Positions 44,948 to 58,325 of a stretch of DNA of 64,000 nucleotides are shown piece after piece. The first letter of the stretch is position 1. Every line of letters starts with the position of its first letter. Under the pieces are notes generated by a model, which was given only the letters and a program-made list of their open reading frames with translations, was not told the DNA's origin and ran no database searches. Position numbers and translations under genes: made by a program. The stretch is from Linnemannia hyalina (Eukaryota > Mortierellomycota > Mortierellomycetes > Mortierellales > Mortierellaceae), in NCBI GenBank assembly GCA_019671135.1, contig JAHRHY010000017.1, positions 186,001-250,000 of the forward strand, written 5' to 3'.

Positions 44948-47900
44948 GATGAATAATGGTGAATTCAATTACGAACATACTCTTTTCGAAATGGGAATGT
45001 CTTTGTTTGTTTATTGCTCGACATGCCTTCTCTCCTCCATCTCTTGGCTGCATTTTCATTTTCTTTCGCTCTCTGTCTCTCTTTGACCATTGCCTGCATG
45101 CCCACCTGTCGTTTTTGTTGTCGTGATACAAAAAGGGGGCGAAGAGAAAATGAGGGAGAGTAACGAGGGAAGAGAAAGAGAGCGGTCGTCAAATCTGACT
45201 AGCGGACTGAAAGTTGTACGTCCAGAACAAAACTCTTATAGCATTAAGTAGGGAATAGGGATAAAAAAAACTCGATGATTAGACAAACACACATGTCCTT
45301 CCTCCTCCTCGGCTCTTCTTAACCCCACCTCCCAATGTTAGAAAACTTGTCTGAACACTCTCTCTCTCTCCTTTCTTGTCGGTGAGAACCCCTTTTTTAC
45401 CTCCATATTCTTAGATTAACAAAGAAAAGGACACAGGGGGAAAAGACACATGCAGGGCGCACTGATCACTTCGACTCATCGACCCGGGTGCTTGTTTGCC
45501 TCCGTTTGTCATTCATTCTTCGCCACAACCATTACCGACGCACCCCAAGGACCGATAGCAAAGTTAGCCCAACATTGACGCAAGCGAACTGGGAGAGAAA
45601 AACAAACAAACAGAGACGGAAAGAACGACAAAACTCACTCTCGCCGACACCTGCTTCTGTCGTCAGTCTTCCTCCGATAGCACGGTAAACGAATCGAAAA
45701 TGGCTGTCGAGGGATGAGAAAATCCCTTTTGGGACTAGCATCCTTCTCCTTTCATACAGTCTAGAACATTGGTTCTTGGTTTACTTTATTTTCTTTAGCG
45801 TGCCAAGAATCATGAACGACAGAGATACAATCTCCATCAGAAAAAAGGTCGCAAACGACACGAATGCATGTGGAAGGAGCAATGGTGCGAAGGCAGAGGG
45901 TGCTTGTTGTGTGCCATTCCACCGACGAAATTTTAAACACAGTGACACCTTCGCCCTCTCTCTTTCTGATTGATAAATGCCAAAAAAAAAAAAAAAAAGA
46001 GAGCCCGATGATTCTGTCAAAAAAATGATGTCTGCTACTCCGAGGCTAACAAACAAGAAAGGGATTGAAGCATACGTACATGCATTGCATGTATGTGGCA
46101 AAAGAAAGAAAGAGATGAATGTGAATCCATGAAGGGTGAAGATGCAGGCACAATTACCTTGGTACCTTTTTTTTCTTGTTCTACATCTCCTATTGCAGCG
46201 TGTTAATCCATTTTTCCCTGCCCAAAAGAGGTGCGGTGGCGATCGATCGACTAAGTTTTGCACAGGGGATCGACGAATGTTGACTCCTGACGGTGTGGCT
46301 TTGTCAAACTGACAAAAAAACTCTAAATGCTCTGTCAGGGCAAGAAGAGTGGAGTAGGCACACATGCAGCCCATGTAAACCAGCTCACATTAGGATGGAG
46401 ATGGGCAGGACAGCGACGGATAGAGTGAAAATAATATGCTCGCTTTTTCAAGCCCTTTCCTTCTCTTACTCTACTTCTCTCCTCTCTGTTCTTCTCGTCC
46501 TTTTGTTAGAATGTGGACTGCGGTTGCTGTTGTTTCGTCTTTTTCGTCAAAAGCACCGCAAACCTCCTCCTGAAAGGAAAACAGTTCTTCTCACTACTCT
46601 TTAACTAAACCTTCAACATCAAGTCCACGATACGGAAACTAAGGGCAGGAAACAATGTCGGAAAAAAAATGATGTCGCGTTTTGCGCTAAAACGAAACCA
46701 ACCCTGCTCATGGCAGGTGTGGTTATTAAAAAAGGGAAAGCAGGCCCCTGCTCTTGTCCCGCCTTTGTGGAAGGGGTCTGGGCACAAGGCAAAGAGAAAA
46801 ACAGATCAGTATCCCCTTCCTCCACTCTCATGCATTACCGCTCACGCAAAGAAGAGGAGAGGAGTGAACGAAAGGAAGAACATGACATCAAGCACCGCAC
46901 CCTCCTTGTTTTTGTTTTTTTAGCAAGTTGGTGCATGCCCTCCACATATTTTTGTGGCAGGGTCACCCACACCTCCACACCTCCACACCTCCCCTTTTCT
47001 CGTCCTTCCCTCCCTCCGCTTACCTTGTTGTCTGTCCCCCAACAGTTTTTTTTTGTTTGTGGCCACAAAGCGTACGCTTTTTTTTATTGGGTTTGAAATC
47101 CTATTCATCAATAGACGGATCGTGCTCTCTTGTTAAACAGATACAGCAGCAAACGCACCAAAAAAAAGGGCACTCTTACTTGTTCGCGAGGCCGTGAATA
47201 GGCCAAGGAGGAGAATTTTAACGAGGAGTAATTCGAAGCTCGTTCATTTCGTTACCCTTTGCGGAGCTTATCTTTTGTCATTATTGAGCACCAGACACTG
47301 AAGCTATGCTAATGCAGCTGTTTCTTGTTGAAATACCGAAAATTAAATCGTAGGAAGAATGAATTAACAGATGGCTTTTTTTTTTATTTTGAGTGGCGAA
47401 AAAGAAGGCATTGTTCTAGACCCGTCAACTGTTGCATTTCTGTTTGCAGTTGATGCTGCGATACGAAGAAGGTGGCCTTTCTTTCCGGAAGAAGAGCGAT
47501 AAGGAATAAAGGGAAAACACATCCTCGTTTTTTTTTTGCGTCGAATGCCCGTTGCATCAAGCACGAAAGGAGAAGTATTGAATGGGTGAACTATTCAGCT
47601 TGGGCCACGGGTGTCGGTCTGTCTGTCTCAGGGGCGAGACCAGGGACAAGTGGCGTCATGGGACTTTGTGGAGGATATGGAAAGAGTGGAAGAGAACAAA
47701 CGACAGAGGCGAGGAAGGTTTATCACTCATCGCTGATTGATTTTTTTTTCTTTTTTCTTTTTTCTTTTTCGGTAGACCGTGCTAGGGGTGACACACCCAT
47801 GGCGAAGGCGATGGAAAAAAAGGTAAAGGGTGAGAAGGATGTTGTTGTAAGGAGGGGGGAAAAAAGGAGGCAACAAGGGATAATAAGAGGGGGGAGAACG

Positions 47901-50368
47901 GACTAGAAGGAGAGAGAGAAGGGAGAAGTGGAAAGAAATGGAACAAATATCTTGTCAATATTCTCGTTCCCTCGTTCCATCTTCCTCTATCTCTTCTCTC
48001 GACTCTTGGAATGAACCAATTGGTTACCCTGGGATGAATGCTTCTGCCTTTATTCAATGTCAATCTATTTGAGTTGCCCACTTTTTGACTGAACGGCCAC
48101 TTTGTTTGTGTGTATGCTTGTTGTGATTTTTGGGATGGGTAACTTTACTCACTCGTTCACATTCTCGCCATTCTTTCTGAGTTTGTGTCTGTGTGTAGGT
48201 TTGTGCCAATGTTTGTTGATGCTAATATCGTCGTCGTTGATGATGTTGTTGTTGTTATCTGTTATTTTTCTTTCTATCGGCCCTTTGTTGTTGTTGTTTT
48301 TTGCTTTAATAGTCTGCTGAATGCTCTTGACCGAGCATGAATGAGGGTATCGCCAAGAGATTGGGTGTCCTGCTCAATAGGTGATGTGATGCGATGAGTA
48401 TGCTGATGTGTGCGAAAGGCGGACAAAATGGGGACGTGGATGAGCGGATTTATTTGCTTCCATTTCCTTCATTCTCTTGAGTGTGGATGAAATAATATGG
48501 ATGGGAACGACCGACTGAATACGTTGTTGGAGAGACTATTGCCTCTCCGCGTCTGTTCACCCTTGGCCATGGCTCGTTCTGTCCTTAACTTACTTTTCCT
48601 TCCTTCTGATGGCATCCCTCCCCCCCAGATGTATTGTCCGATGAATTGGTGGTATTCACTGAGGGGTGTCCATATCCTCACTCCTCTTTCTTTTCGGTAT
48701 TCAATGCAGACAGTCGGCAACATTTTCTCTCTCTCCCATTTCCTCTAAATTCAGTTTCTCTCTTTCCTTCCTTCCTCTTTTCTCTTTTCTCTTTCTTTCC
48801 TCTCTCTCTCTCTGTGTGCAAACACACTCACACACACACACACACTACCACCACCACTGCCATTATAGCCTTTTACATATTCAACATTACCACTTCCACC
48901 GGAGGCTTTATCCACATCGCCCCTGTCATTCGTCTCTCTTTCTCTACAATCCATTATACTTCTCTACATACTTTCACCTTCTGTCCCTTTTTGGAGCAAC
49001 ATTACCCATTCACAAACCATTCTGTCGTCCAAGTATATCTCAACAAATTGTACTTCAGCCCAGTATTTTTCTGAGCGCCTTTGTATTTCTGGGAGTCCCG
49101 CTTAGACATAGCTCGTTTAAACGCCTCGCCGCCGATCGGGAACTTTCTTGTAAGCGATTAAGTTATTACGAACACAGCAACAACAACAATATCGCCCTTT
49201 TCTTCTCCATATACATCTCCCTTCCGCTCTTTAGTATTCCCCTTTTCTTCCGACCAGATCTCATATTTTCGTGGCGTTTACATGATTCACCCCCTCATCC
49301 TCCCATCGACAAAGGCCCTTTGTTGACAGTATAGTCAAATATCCTCGATCACCCTCAAAGCCAAACCATTGCCAGCTTTGTCGTCACTCCCCTATGCATC
49401 TCTCAATCCATCCCCCCTTGTTATATGTTGTTATTTTTTGGGGTCTAACGGACGGACGGACAGTAATGTAGAGGTTAGCAAAGCAATCCCAAACGTCCAC
49501 CGAAAAAAAAAAAAAAAAAAAAAAAGACGATGAGATAGTTTTTATTTGAGGTGGAAACACTCCATGGGCACAAACAATCAGATTACTCGTCTTTCCACAA
49601 TTCACATGATACCTCCTTTTTGCCTCCTTGTCTTTACCCTTTTTTCATTTAGCAATTGAACTTCCTTCCTCTTTTCCTCCTCCTATCTCATTGTTTCCCA
49701 CCGGTTGTTTACCTTTGCCTTTTTTTTCTTTCTAATTGCTTTGTGCTCGAGAGCAGATTCGGCTCTTTTGAGGTCATGGGAATGGATAGTGCATTGGGGA
49801 CAAACTTTTCTTGTAGGTGTTGTTTTTGGTATCCATCTTTTTTTTTCTCTCTTCTCTTTTCTTACCCTGCAATGTCTGGATACAATTGCTCTCTAAAGAG
49901 AGAGAGAGAACGAGAAAAGAGATGGGAGCTTTGTTTTGCTTGTTGTTCTGGCGGTTGTTGTTTTCTGCTGTCATTTTGTTTTTGTCGTCTTTTATTGAAA
50001 ATGGTGCGCCATGCTTAATGCCCAGGATGATTTCTTTGTTCACTTGGCTTTGCTTTGGCCTTCTCTCGTCAGCCTCTCGCTTCTTTCATATATTTTTCCT
50101 TATTTCCCCTCATTCTTTTCTTTTCTCATTCTCTCTTCCACTCCCTACCTTTCTTCACATCCTCCAACTTGCCACTGAAGATCCTCTTTCGTTCCCTTTC
50201 TTGTCTAATAGTCAAGCATATGCACGACAACTTCCTGTTCCCACCAAACGCCTGAGCACCACCCCCGCTAATCCCGCTATCGAACACTACAACAGCAGTA
50301 ACTGGAACTGCAATCAACATTACCACCACAACCACCACAATTTGCAACAGCATCTCTGTTGCTAGCAC
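42953..50368. other. 7.4-kb stretch without recognisable genes
   Basis: The longest gene-empty stretch in the window. It contains a (GTTGAT)n hexanucleotide at 43131-43156, a 30-nt poly(A) at 44917-44946, A-tracts near 45985 and 49503-49525, and a (CA)n run near 48829-48846. From about 48700 to 50350 the + strand is pyrimidine-rich, like a promoter/leader of the HMG-box gene. Longer frames are homopolymer-driven. No tRNA or rRNA is seen. Confidence 0.5.
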
Positions 50369-53300
50369 ATGGAGCAACAGAACGCACTCTCTCTGGTCGA
50401 TACTTTTGACACTTCCGAGAACACACGTATGGACGACAACAATGAGCTATCCCAGCTTGTTCGGCTTGACGATGGTATGCGCATGGTCCGCACTCCCAAT
50501 GACGGCACACAACAGCCGCCCCAAAGTAGTGCCCACAACAGTATACTTTTCGATGCTCGACCATACTCGTCCTATGATCTCGGTTCCACAAACCCATCGC
50601 TTCCTGAATATGCCTCAGGTGTGCAGTCATTCATGTTTCCAACCCCTCATCCTCGGTCGTATCAACCTTCCTTCCCCAGAGCCCCACCATCCTTCAGCTC
50701 ATTTCATATGCCCCCTGCCACCACCATCACTACCACCGCAGCAGTATCCACAGACTATGGCATGCCCCTCCACGAGCCCCTCATTCAGTATCCAAGCCTC
50801 GCATGGCATATGCCGCAACAACAACAGCATGTACAACAGCAATACATACAACAGCAGCAACTTCAAATGGATCATACGCAGCGCCAACTTGACCTTCAAT
50901 GCACCATCGTTCAACAACTCCAACTTGGTGGAACCGCCAGCCTCTTTGGGCAGCAGCTGGCCCATACTACTCGTCTTTCCAACACACGTATGGTTCCCAC
51001 AAACACCGACCTTGGGTCTTTTGAAGGAGGAGCGAGTATCTATACCATGAACGATATCCCCAACAACGCTGCTATGTTACGGCCGCCCGCGGACACCAAC
51101 ACTCCCATGTGCAACAATAATAACAACAGCGACAACAATGACAATATCAACAATGGTGCTGCTTTGTGCACGCATGATGCACCCGTACATGGTTCAAACT
51201 TTGTTCTTGTTCGGGATATGGTGCATCATTCGGAGGAACAACGTCAAGCCTTGGAGCAGCAGCAGCAGCAATATGCGAGCAATGAAAACCTCATCATGCA
51301 AACGCATACGCCTGAGACAGCTGCAGGGGCAAAGGTATTTTTTTTTTGCATTGCTGTTTGTTGTTTACCTCAATATTCTGTGAAGAGAAAAAAAGAGAGG
51401 AATATAAGAGAAACAGACGGGCAACGCATACCTGTGGGATCAATCTTACGGCAGGGGCAAGTATGCCATAAGCTTCTCTAGCCTACCTGCAAGCGACTAA
51501 GCTATTGCATTTCCATTTCTCTTTCTAATTTTTTTAATCTTCTCATTATTGCATTTTGCAAATTTCCTTCTTAGCCCATGTCGAACCATTTCGCATCACT
51601 GTCCATTGATGATAATAATGTCATCAGCAACAGTACAGTGACAAACTCTGTTATCAGTACTTTTACGCCATACTTGCCCATGCCGCTGCACCACCTTGCG
51701 GTCAGCCCACAGACCAACGTACCCTCCGAGATGTCTCATCTGCAGCAGCCGCAGTCATCATTTGTTTCTCCGACGCCACCGCCATTGTTCATTCAATGTA
51801 CGTTGCAGCAGACACCACCTAATTCGACGTCATTGATCCACGGATTGCCGTTTGGAGCCGAGACCATGACAACAACAGAAGGACATGTGTCCTTTAAAGC
51901 CCCACCATCTTCTGTTGCCGCTGTTTCGAACGCATCGCCTAGTAGTAGCGAACAGAGAACCATGGGCAAGTTTAAATTACCTTGACTCAATTTACAACAA
52001 CCAACATTATTGACTTGCACTCTGCCCTAACACTAACATGCACGCACTCTATTTATTCTTTTTCACAACTACTAGAAAGATATAACTCAATGATATTCAA
52101 CTCTCGTTTGGCATCCATTATCATGCCATCCTTGGCTGATGTGTCATCGCTGTCGTCCTTACCTTCTTCAAATGCAGCAGACACTAGTCAGATGTTTGTG
52201 TCGTCCGTGCCCGGTCTCCGGCGCGATCGACATAACCACTATTCAAATGGAGAATTTACTTCTGGTCAAAAGGCCACATCGACAGAAGGTGCAATCAGGC
52301 AACGCTGCTCGGCATCTGATACCATGGCTACAGCATTCGGCTCGTTATTGTCACCATACCAGCAGGCTGAAGGAAGAGATGGCAGTGGTAGTGGTGGAAA
52401 AAAGAAACCTCGGATCACCTCATCCCCCCTCTCTTCCGGCAAAACAGCAGTCGTCTCAAGCACCTTTTCACCATCCATATCATTGTTTTGGGTCGACTCC
52501 CCACTGTCGCCTGCGTCCGGTCCTGGCCCCAGCCAGCGCCCGTCCCCTCTCATCTCCTCCTCTCCATCCGCCGAAACGTTGTCATCATCTTTATTTTCTG
52601 TTCCACCTGGAACAGAAATGGCAACCTTTATCCCGCCCCCACAGCTGGACCCTTTGGGGGTATTTTACTCATTCACAAAAGTGGGTGCTAAAGCTCGGCC
52701 CAAAAAGATGGCATCTTTTCCGTCCTTGGCCTCATCGTCGTCAAGGAAGCGCCAGAAGTCATCGTCGTCATCATCATCATCATCATCGCCTATAACATCA
52801 TTGTTGAGATGGCCCGGGCCTAAGAGATTGCCAACCTCCACTGTCCCAGGTGGAGGATGCTTTGCGCTCTCTACTCCTCCTCCTCCATTGGTGTCGACGA
52901 CTTTGCCAGCATTACAGCCAGGATCGATGATCGATTTTAGTCTGAACACCCTTGAAACCATCAACAGTGGTCATTACCAGGCGGTAGATGGAATGGAGCT
53001 TGATGGTGCAACGATATATAGGTCCACAACACCGCCGTTGCAACAGCAGGAGTCTTCGTCATTGCCTATAAGAAGTCAAAGCAATCGACAACAGCAATAC
53101 AGTCGAGAAGTTGCTGTACTTCCGCAACAGGTTATCGACCTAACTCACTCGTCCTCCTCGTCCTCCTCCTCTTCGTCCTCATCCTCGTCCTCGTCCTCCT
53201 CGTCTTTTTCCTTTCCTTCTTCTTCCTCTTCTTCCTCCTTCTCTTCATCATTCCATCAACAGCCACCCCGGCCCCTAAACTCTTGGATGCTCTATCGGCG

Positions 53301-54399
53301 ATGCCTCTGCTGGAAATACCGAAAACTCTTTAAGAGCATGGGGGCCTCCGGAGTGGCCATCTCGCGGGCGATTTCTCTGGCATGGCGTAACGAGTCGCCG
53401 GAAGTGAGGCGCCAGTTTGAGTACGAGGCTGAGTTGGAGAGGGTTCGACAGGAGCAGCTGCCTTCGTACCAGAACCGAAAGCGAAAGTCTAAGACTATGT
53501 TAATGGGGTCGACGGATGGGGAGGGGTCGTCGAAGGCGAAGGGAAAGGGGAAGAGGAAAGGGAAGGCGAAAGCCGCCAAGGGAAAGGCGTCGTCGACAAT
53601 GGAAGGTGGTACTACCGCCACACGGTCTGGATCTGGGTTGAAGTCTGGGTCGAGCGGAGCGATCTGCTCTAGTTCGAACCTGGAATTTAGCCTGATGGCA
53701 TTGTCGTCATCTGCAGCTCGTTCGTCGTGTTTGTTGCTTTCGCTACTATCATCGTCTTCAAGATCTCGCTCTGTTTCTGAAGACAATGTTGCAAGTCGAG
53801 TTCGTGCATCTCTAAGTCCGCCAGGCCAGGATTCGATCTCCGTAGCCCCTGGAATGAGCAATGAGCACGGGAACCGCCTTTATGGGGGCAGTAGTGGTGG
53901 TGTTGGTGTTGGTAGTTCTGAGGGAGGGAGGAACGTAGAGATACGTACCAAGCGCACAACTCGCATCTCGACCACAGCCGCTGGCGCCACCGCATCTGAA
54001 GATTCTGCAGATGCCACGATGCGACAGTGGAGCAATACCGAAGACGGTGTTACTGTTGTCCCTGAACAAGGGACGGGAACCGAGCAGGGTGGAAGCAGGA
54101 CCACAGGAATATCTGGTGCGATCCATGCATTTACATCGTCCAGAAGTCGAAGCTCCTCCGAGTCTTCATCCTCCTCCGCCTCCTCTAGGTCTTTGTCATC
54201 TCCGCCATCTTTCCAGATGCAAGCAGCAAGTGATGCTCCAGCGACGGCACTTCCGGATGGCGGTGCGTTTGCAACGATGCGGATCTGTGAGGATGACGGA
54301 TCTACTCAAGTTCAGGATGGTGCTATCTTGTCCTATCATCAAGACAACCGGTCTCACTTTGCCGCTGATTCTCGTCAAGAGGGCGAAGGCGAGGGCTAG
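50369..54399 (+). CDS. HMG-box protein with long low-complexity regions (1226 aa)
   Basis: Predicted DNA-binding regulator. Three exons, 50369-51334, 51575-51969 and 52080-54399, phases 0 and 2. The third acceptor is the AG at 52078-52079; the alternative AG four bases earlier breaks the frame. The N-terminal 320 residues are Gln/Asn/Pro/Thr-rich with poly-Q (HMPQQQQHVQQQYIQQQQ) and poly-N. The middle is Ser/Pro-rich. A serine run encoded at about 53145-53240 precedes a single HMG box at about residues 845-910: RPLNSWMLYRRCLCWKYRK, then MGASGVAISRAISLAWRNE and a basic KRKSK end. NSWMLYR is the MATA-HMG-type opening. A Lys/Gly-rich basic patch follows. It is not in a sex-locus context; targets are unknown. 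Confidence 0.8.
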
Positions 54400-55078
54400 G
54401 GTGATGAGGGACATGGCCACGGTCAGAACAATGATTCTGTCGCGCTGGGGTAAGATCAGGCCCTGATCAAGAAGCGCAAGAGTCGTCAACCCACTGATCA
54501 TGTCCACCACAAAAAATAATAGTGTTTTTTTTTTTTGGCCTTTCCTTTTCATTCGGGTCTCTGAAAGGAAGGAGGAAGGGTAGGGGAAGTTGAGAGCGAA
54601 GGGTGGTGTAGAAGGTAGTGGGGGAGATGGTAAATAGCAAGTAATCGATTACGTTTTTTTTTTTTGTTCAAGATCAATGAACTCCAATAATAATATTTTC
54701 ATTTGTATTAAACCATGACTTTAAAAAAATTGGTGGCACTTTTTTGTGTTTGGCACAATACCAGAAAGAGAAGGCATGCATCAGCATTGCTTCTCCACCA
54801 TCCTTTTTTTTTGTTGCAAAAGTGACCGACCTGTCACAAAGCACACAAGAGTCATACAAGTAAAAGGAAAAGTTTATTATTACAAAAGGCGTTTTGAAAA
54901 GAAAGAAAACAAGAGAGAGGGTATTACTGGTTCCCTTATGGGCGTATCTACTACAAGTATATCACAAAAAATAAAACAAGTAAACCAGAGCTGTCGCTGA
55001 TCTAGTTATTTGGTTGACACCGGCACCTCCCTCCACGTGTCCTGCTCCTACGGCTGTCATTGCTGGCTACCCAGGCAT
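54400..55078. other. Convergent intergenic region
   Basis: Between the HMG-box gene (+) and the subtilisin gene (-). T-tracts near 54523 and 54655 may act in 3'-end formation. No gene is seen. Confidence 0.55.
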
Positions 55079-57389
55079 TTACCAGGCAAAGTAGTTCTGC
55101 TTGTCGACGTTGTTATAGATCAACAGATTAGGGGTTCGGTAGTTAACATCCGTCAGCGCATCCCTGGTGGCAGTCTCCTTCAACAATGCCTTCATCTCCT
55201 TGGGCGTATAAGTTCCCGAATGGAATCCCGAATCACTCTCGGGCGCTAACGACAAATAATAGGCAATCAGACCCGCAACGTGGGGGGAGGCCATCGAGGT
55301 TCCAGAAATGGTCCTCCTTGCCGTGTTGGATCCAATCCAAGTCGATTCGATATCCTTTCCAGGTCCAAAGATATCGACACAGGGACCGTGGTTGGAGAAG
55401 TAGGCTCGGGAGTCGTCATTGGAGGAGGCGCCGACGGTAACGGCGGCTTCGACACCGGCTGGGGAGTAGTTGCAGGCGTCGCGGTTATCGTTTCCGGCGG
55501 CGACGGCGAAGTGGAGTCCTTGGTCGACGGCGTTGGAGACGGCGGCATCGAGGGGACGGGATTTGCCGCCTCCGAGGGACATGTTGGCTACGGAGCCCTT
55601 GTAGGCACCACCCTTCTTGGCGCGGAGGGACAAATGTTCCTGGATCGCGAAATCCACACCGGCAACAACATCCGACATGGTGCCAGATCCATTCGACCTC
55701 AAGACCTTGACGGCGACCACCTCAGCCTTCTTCGAGACACCATAAGCGGCACTACCGATGGTACCCGCACAATGGGTACCATGTCCATTTCCATCAGTAT
55801 CACTGTCGCCATAGGGGATGGTCGCACCCCAGGAGGCACGGCCCTCAAACTCGCTATGGTTGACCGAAATGCCGGTGTCGATGACAAAGACGGTGACACC
55901 CTTGCCGCCGTTGGTGTCGTGGACGTACTTGCCGCGGTTCTTGAAGGCGTTCTTGCGGTGAGAGATGCGGGCAAGTCCCCAGGGGGCGTTCTTCTGGGTT
56001 GCGATCTTTGTTGTGTAAACCATCTGGTCCCGCTCAATGTATGCGACCTATTATTACATTGAAAATGGAGGAAATGAAAGAAATTGAGTTAACTCAGGTG
56101 ACCATTAAGGTTTGGTATTAGAGCGTCACCAGGTGCAGCTGCGGTATGTACACGAACAAAAACAGAGAGATGAGGGAAGTACGGGAAGTTGTGGGTATCC
56201 CCAACCAAGAACCCCTTTTGTTACAGGAAAAGGAAAGGAAGAAAGTAGGGAGTCATGGGGGTGGTCGTTCAAAAGTTCGGACACACAGACGAATCCAAAT
56301 GACCAGCGAAGGCGTCCTTCGAAAGAGAATGAAAAAGGAGAGAGGGAATGGGAACAGACAAAAGGGAAAGGCGAAGTCCGTTCATCGTTGGGCCATTTGC
56401 ACGAAGGGGTTGAACAATCATTGCAACCGAGAATGGTATGCATTCTGGCCGTCAATGGTCCTACAAAATAACCTCTTCCAATAGGCCAAGAAAAAAAAGG
56501 GGGCTGGAAACTGGGAATGGGGAAAGAACATGCCCATGGAGAAGACAAACAACCAATTGTGGGAGATCAAGAAAAAAGGTAGAATAGGGCGAACAGAAGA
56601 AAAAGAGAGGGTCTTGTTCATTCTTCCTTTGCAATTGGTAATGGTGAGGCATCGTTACACCTTTTACCTGTCCTCCCTTTTTTCCCTTTTGTGCTCAGCT
56701 GTTTTTTAGAATTTGTCTTTTTCGCGCAGTCATTACGTCTTCCTATTAGCCCATGCCCACTCATCCCTCCTTGCGAAAAAATGCAAACGTACACAGACAG
56801 TGCAGACGAAACAAGAAATACCAAGCAAATCTTTCCCTTCATGACAGAGAGTGGGGGAAAAGGAACAGTCATGCAGCCCATGACGAGACAATAACTACAA
56901 AACACGCAAGCACAATGAACTCCACTCCCTTCACGTCACCTCTTCTTTTCTCCCTCCTCGTTGAAATCAATTGGAACTGCAAAAAAGAATGACGCTTACA
57001 TTGGGGTTCCTACGGATCTCGTTCAAAACCTCGGGACGGAACCGGCCCGCAAGACCCTGGAAGGATCCCATATCATAGACATGACGCACACCGCTCATAA
57101 AGTCATCATCCCCTTCAAACTCGTCACCGTCCCACATAGCACCGTTGGCGGCCACGTCCTGGTGATGGAGTTCTCGGACCCAGGCCGAGTGCTCGTGGAC
57201 GCGGACGCCATCCTTGAAGACGACAAAGTACGAGTCGGGGATGGTGTTTGCCTCGATCGAGGAGACGATGGGGGCGAGGAAGCGGTCAGACGAGTGCAGG
57301 AAGGAGGGCGAGGTAGTGGGGAAGGCTTGGGTGCTTGAGGTCACGGCCATGAGGACGACGGCGGCCACGGTAGAGAGCTTCAGCAGCAT
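55079..57389 (-). CDS. Secreted subtilisin-like serine protease (S8A, proteinase K type)
   Basis: Extracellular endoprotease made as a preproenzyme. Exons 57389-57000 and 56047-55079 join in phase 0 (AAT|GTAAGC ... AATAG|GTC) and give 452 aa. Signal peptide residues 1-22 (MLLKLSTVAAVVLMAV). Inhibitor I9 propeptide about 50-137 (DSYFVVFKDGV to RRNPNVAYIERDQMV). The peptidase domain has the full triad: D187 in VFVIDTGI, H219 in GHGTHCAG, S381 in GTSMASPH, with oxyanion N316 in AAGND. There is no C-terminal extension or GPI signal; it ends KQNYFAW. The 952-bp intron falls inside the propeptide, far longer than other introns here. Expected use is nutrient acquisition or attack on proteinaceous substrates; the substrate is unknown. 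Confidence 0.93.
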
Positions 57390-58325
57390 TCTTGCGTTGT
57401 TTAAGACTGTTGGGTTGATGTGTATTGTGTGTTTAGTGTGGTCTCGCGGAGAGATATTTCTTGTGGTACAAAGAAGAGCGGAGTGGTATTTTATGAAAAA
57501 AAAAATGATATGAGATAGAAGAAAGAAAGGGAGTGTAAAGAGAAGGAAGGAGGTGTAAAGGAAAGGAAGTTGATTGTTGAAGAGAAAAGAAAAGAAGAGA
57601 AGAAGACGTTTGCAAAGTGGTGCCTTTATCCTTAAGAATGGCAAAGCAACAACAACCAAAAAGAGTCAGGCGGACAAACACAAGGGCTAATGGAAAAATG
57701 AGGGGGGCTAAAATGAATAATGCGGATGGGTGCTGATAATAGGGAGGACGGGACAATGGCTCAAACTGACATCGAAAGCACACCTTTTTGGGCGAAGGGG
57801 TGTCTCGTGACTATTCAATGGACTGGGCCAAGCACCTGTCTCGTTTTTATTACACCGTTGACCTTGGCCAAACGTACCCTTACTTGCCACAGTCATTCAT
57901 CCTTTTTCCCACACGAATCACAGGCACAGGTACGCTTAGATTGGACCAATCGAAGTCACATTCGTTACGATTGTTTCCTTTGCTTCTGTCGGACGGTTCA
58001 TGTTTGTGTGTGGAAAAAGATGTAGTTAAGAGGTACTAGGAGCGAGATATCAAAGGCACGGGTGTGATCTTGTGTTCAATGCTCAATTAAAGAACCATCA
58101 TCATACACCATGTTGTTATTTTTGTTGGGTTTGACGAAAAGACAAAGGGAAACAGGGTGTAGTAATACAAGATATTCTTTTAATTATTGTAAGATATTTT
58201 GTTTCTATACATGTGTATTAAGGGAGATATGCTAGATGGTAGGTGGAGATGGGATGAGATGCTATGTAAAATGGTAAATAATGTCTTGGAGGGCGATGAA
58301 AGGTGTAACTAACAACGGGTTGTCT
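57390..58325. other. Intergenic region: subtilisin promoter side and MFS 3' side
   Basis: The + strand is purine-rich from about 57480 to 57610, the mirror of a CT-rich leader for the minus-strand subtilisin gene. An AT-rich stretch precedes the MFS stop. No gene is seen. Confidence 0.55.

Noticed and set aside
45781..46374. 197-codon minus-strand frame
   Set aside because: Rich in Phe/Leu/Ser and cysteine from T/C-rich DNA, no conserved pattern, no promoter or splice support; treated as chance.
48634..49334. Two overlapping long frames before the HMG-box gene
   Set aside because: Both are open because of pyrimidine-rich DNA and read Ser/Phe/Leu/His; more likely a promoter/leader region.
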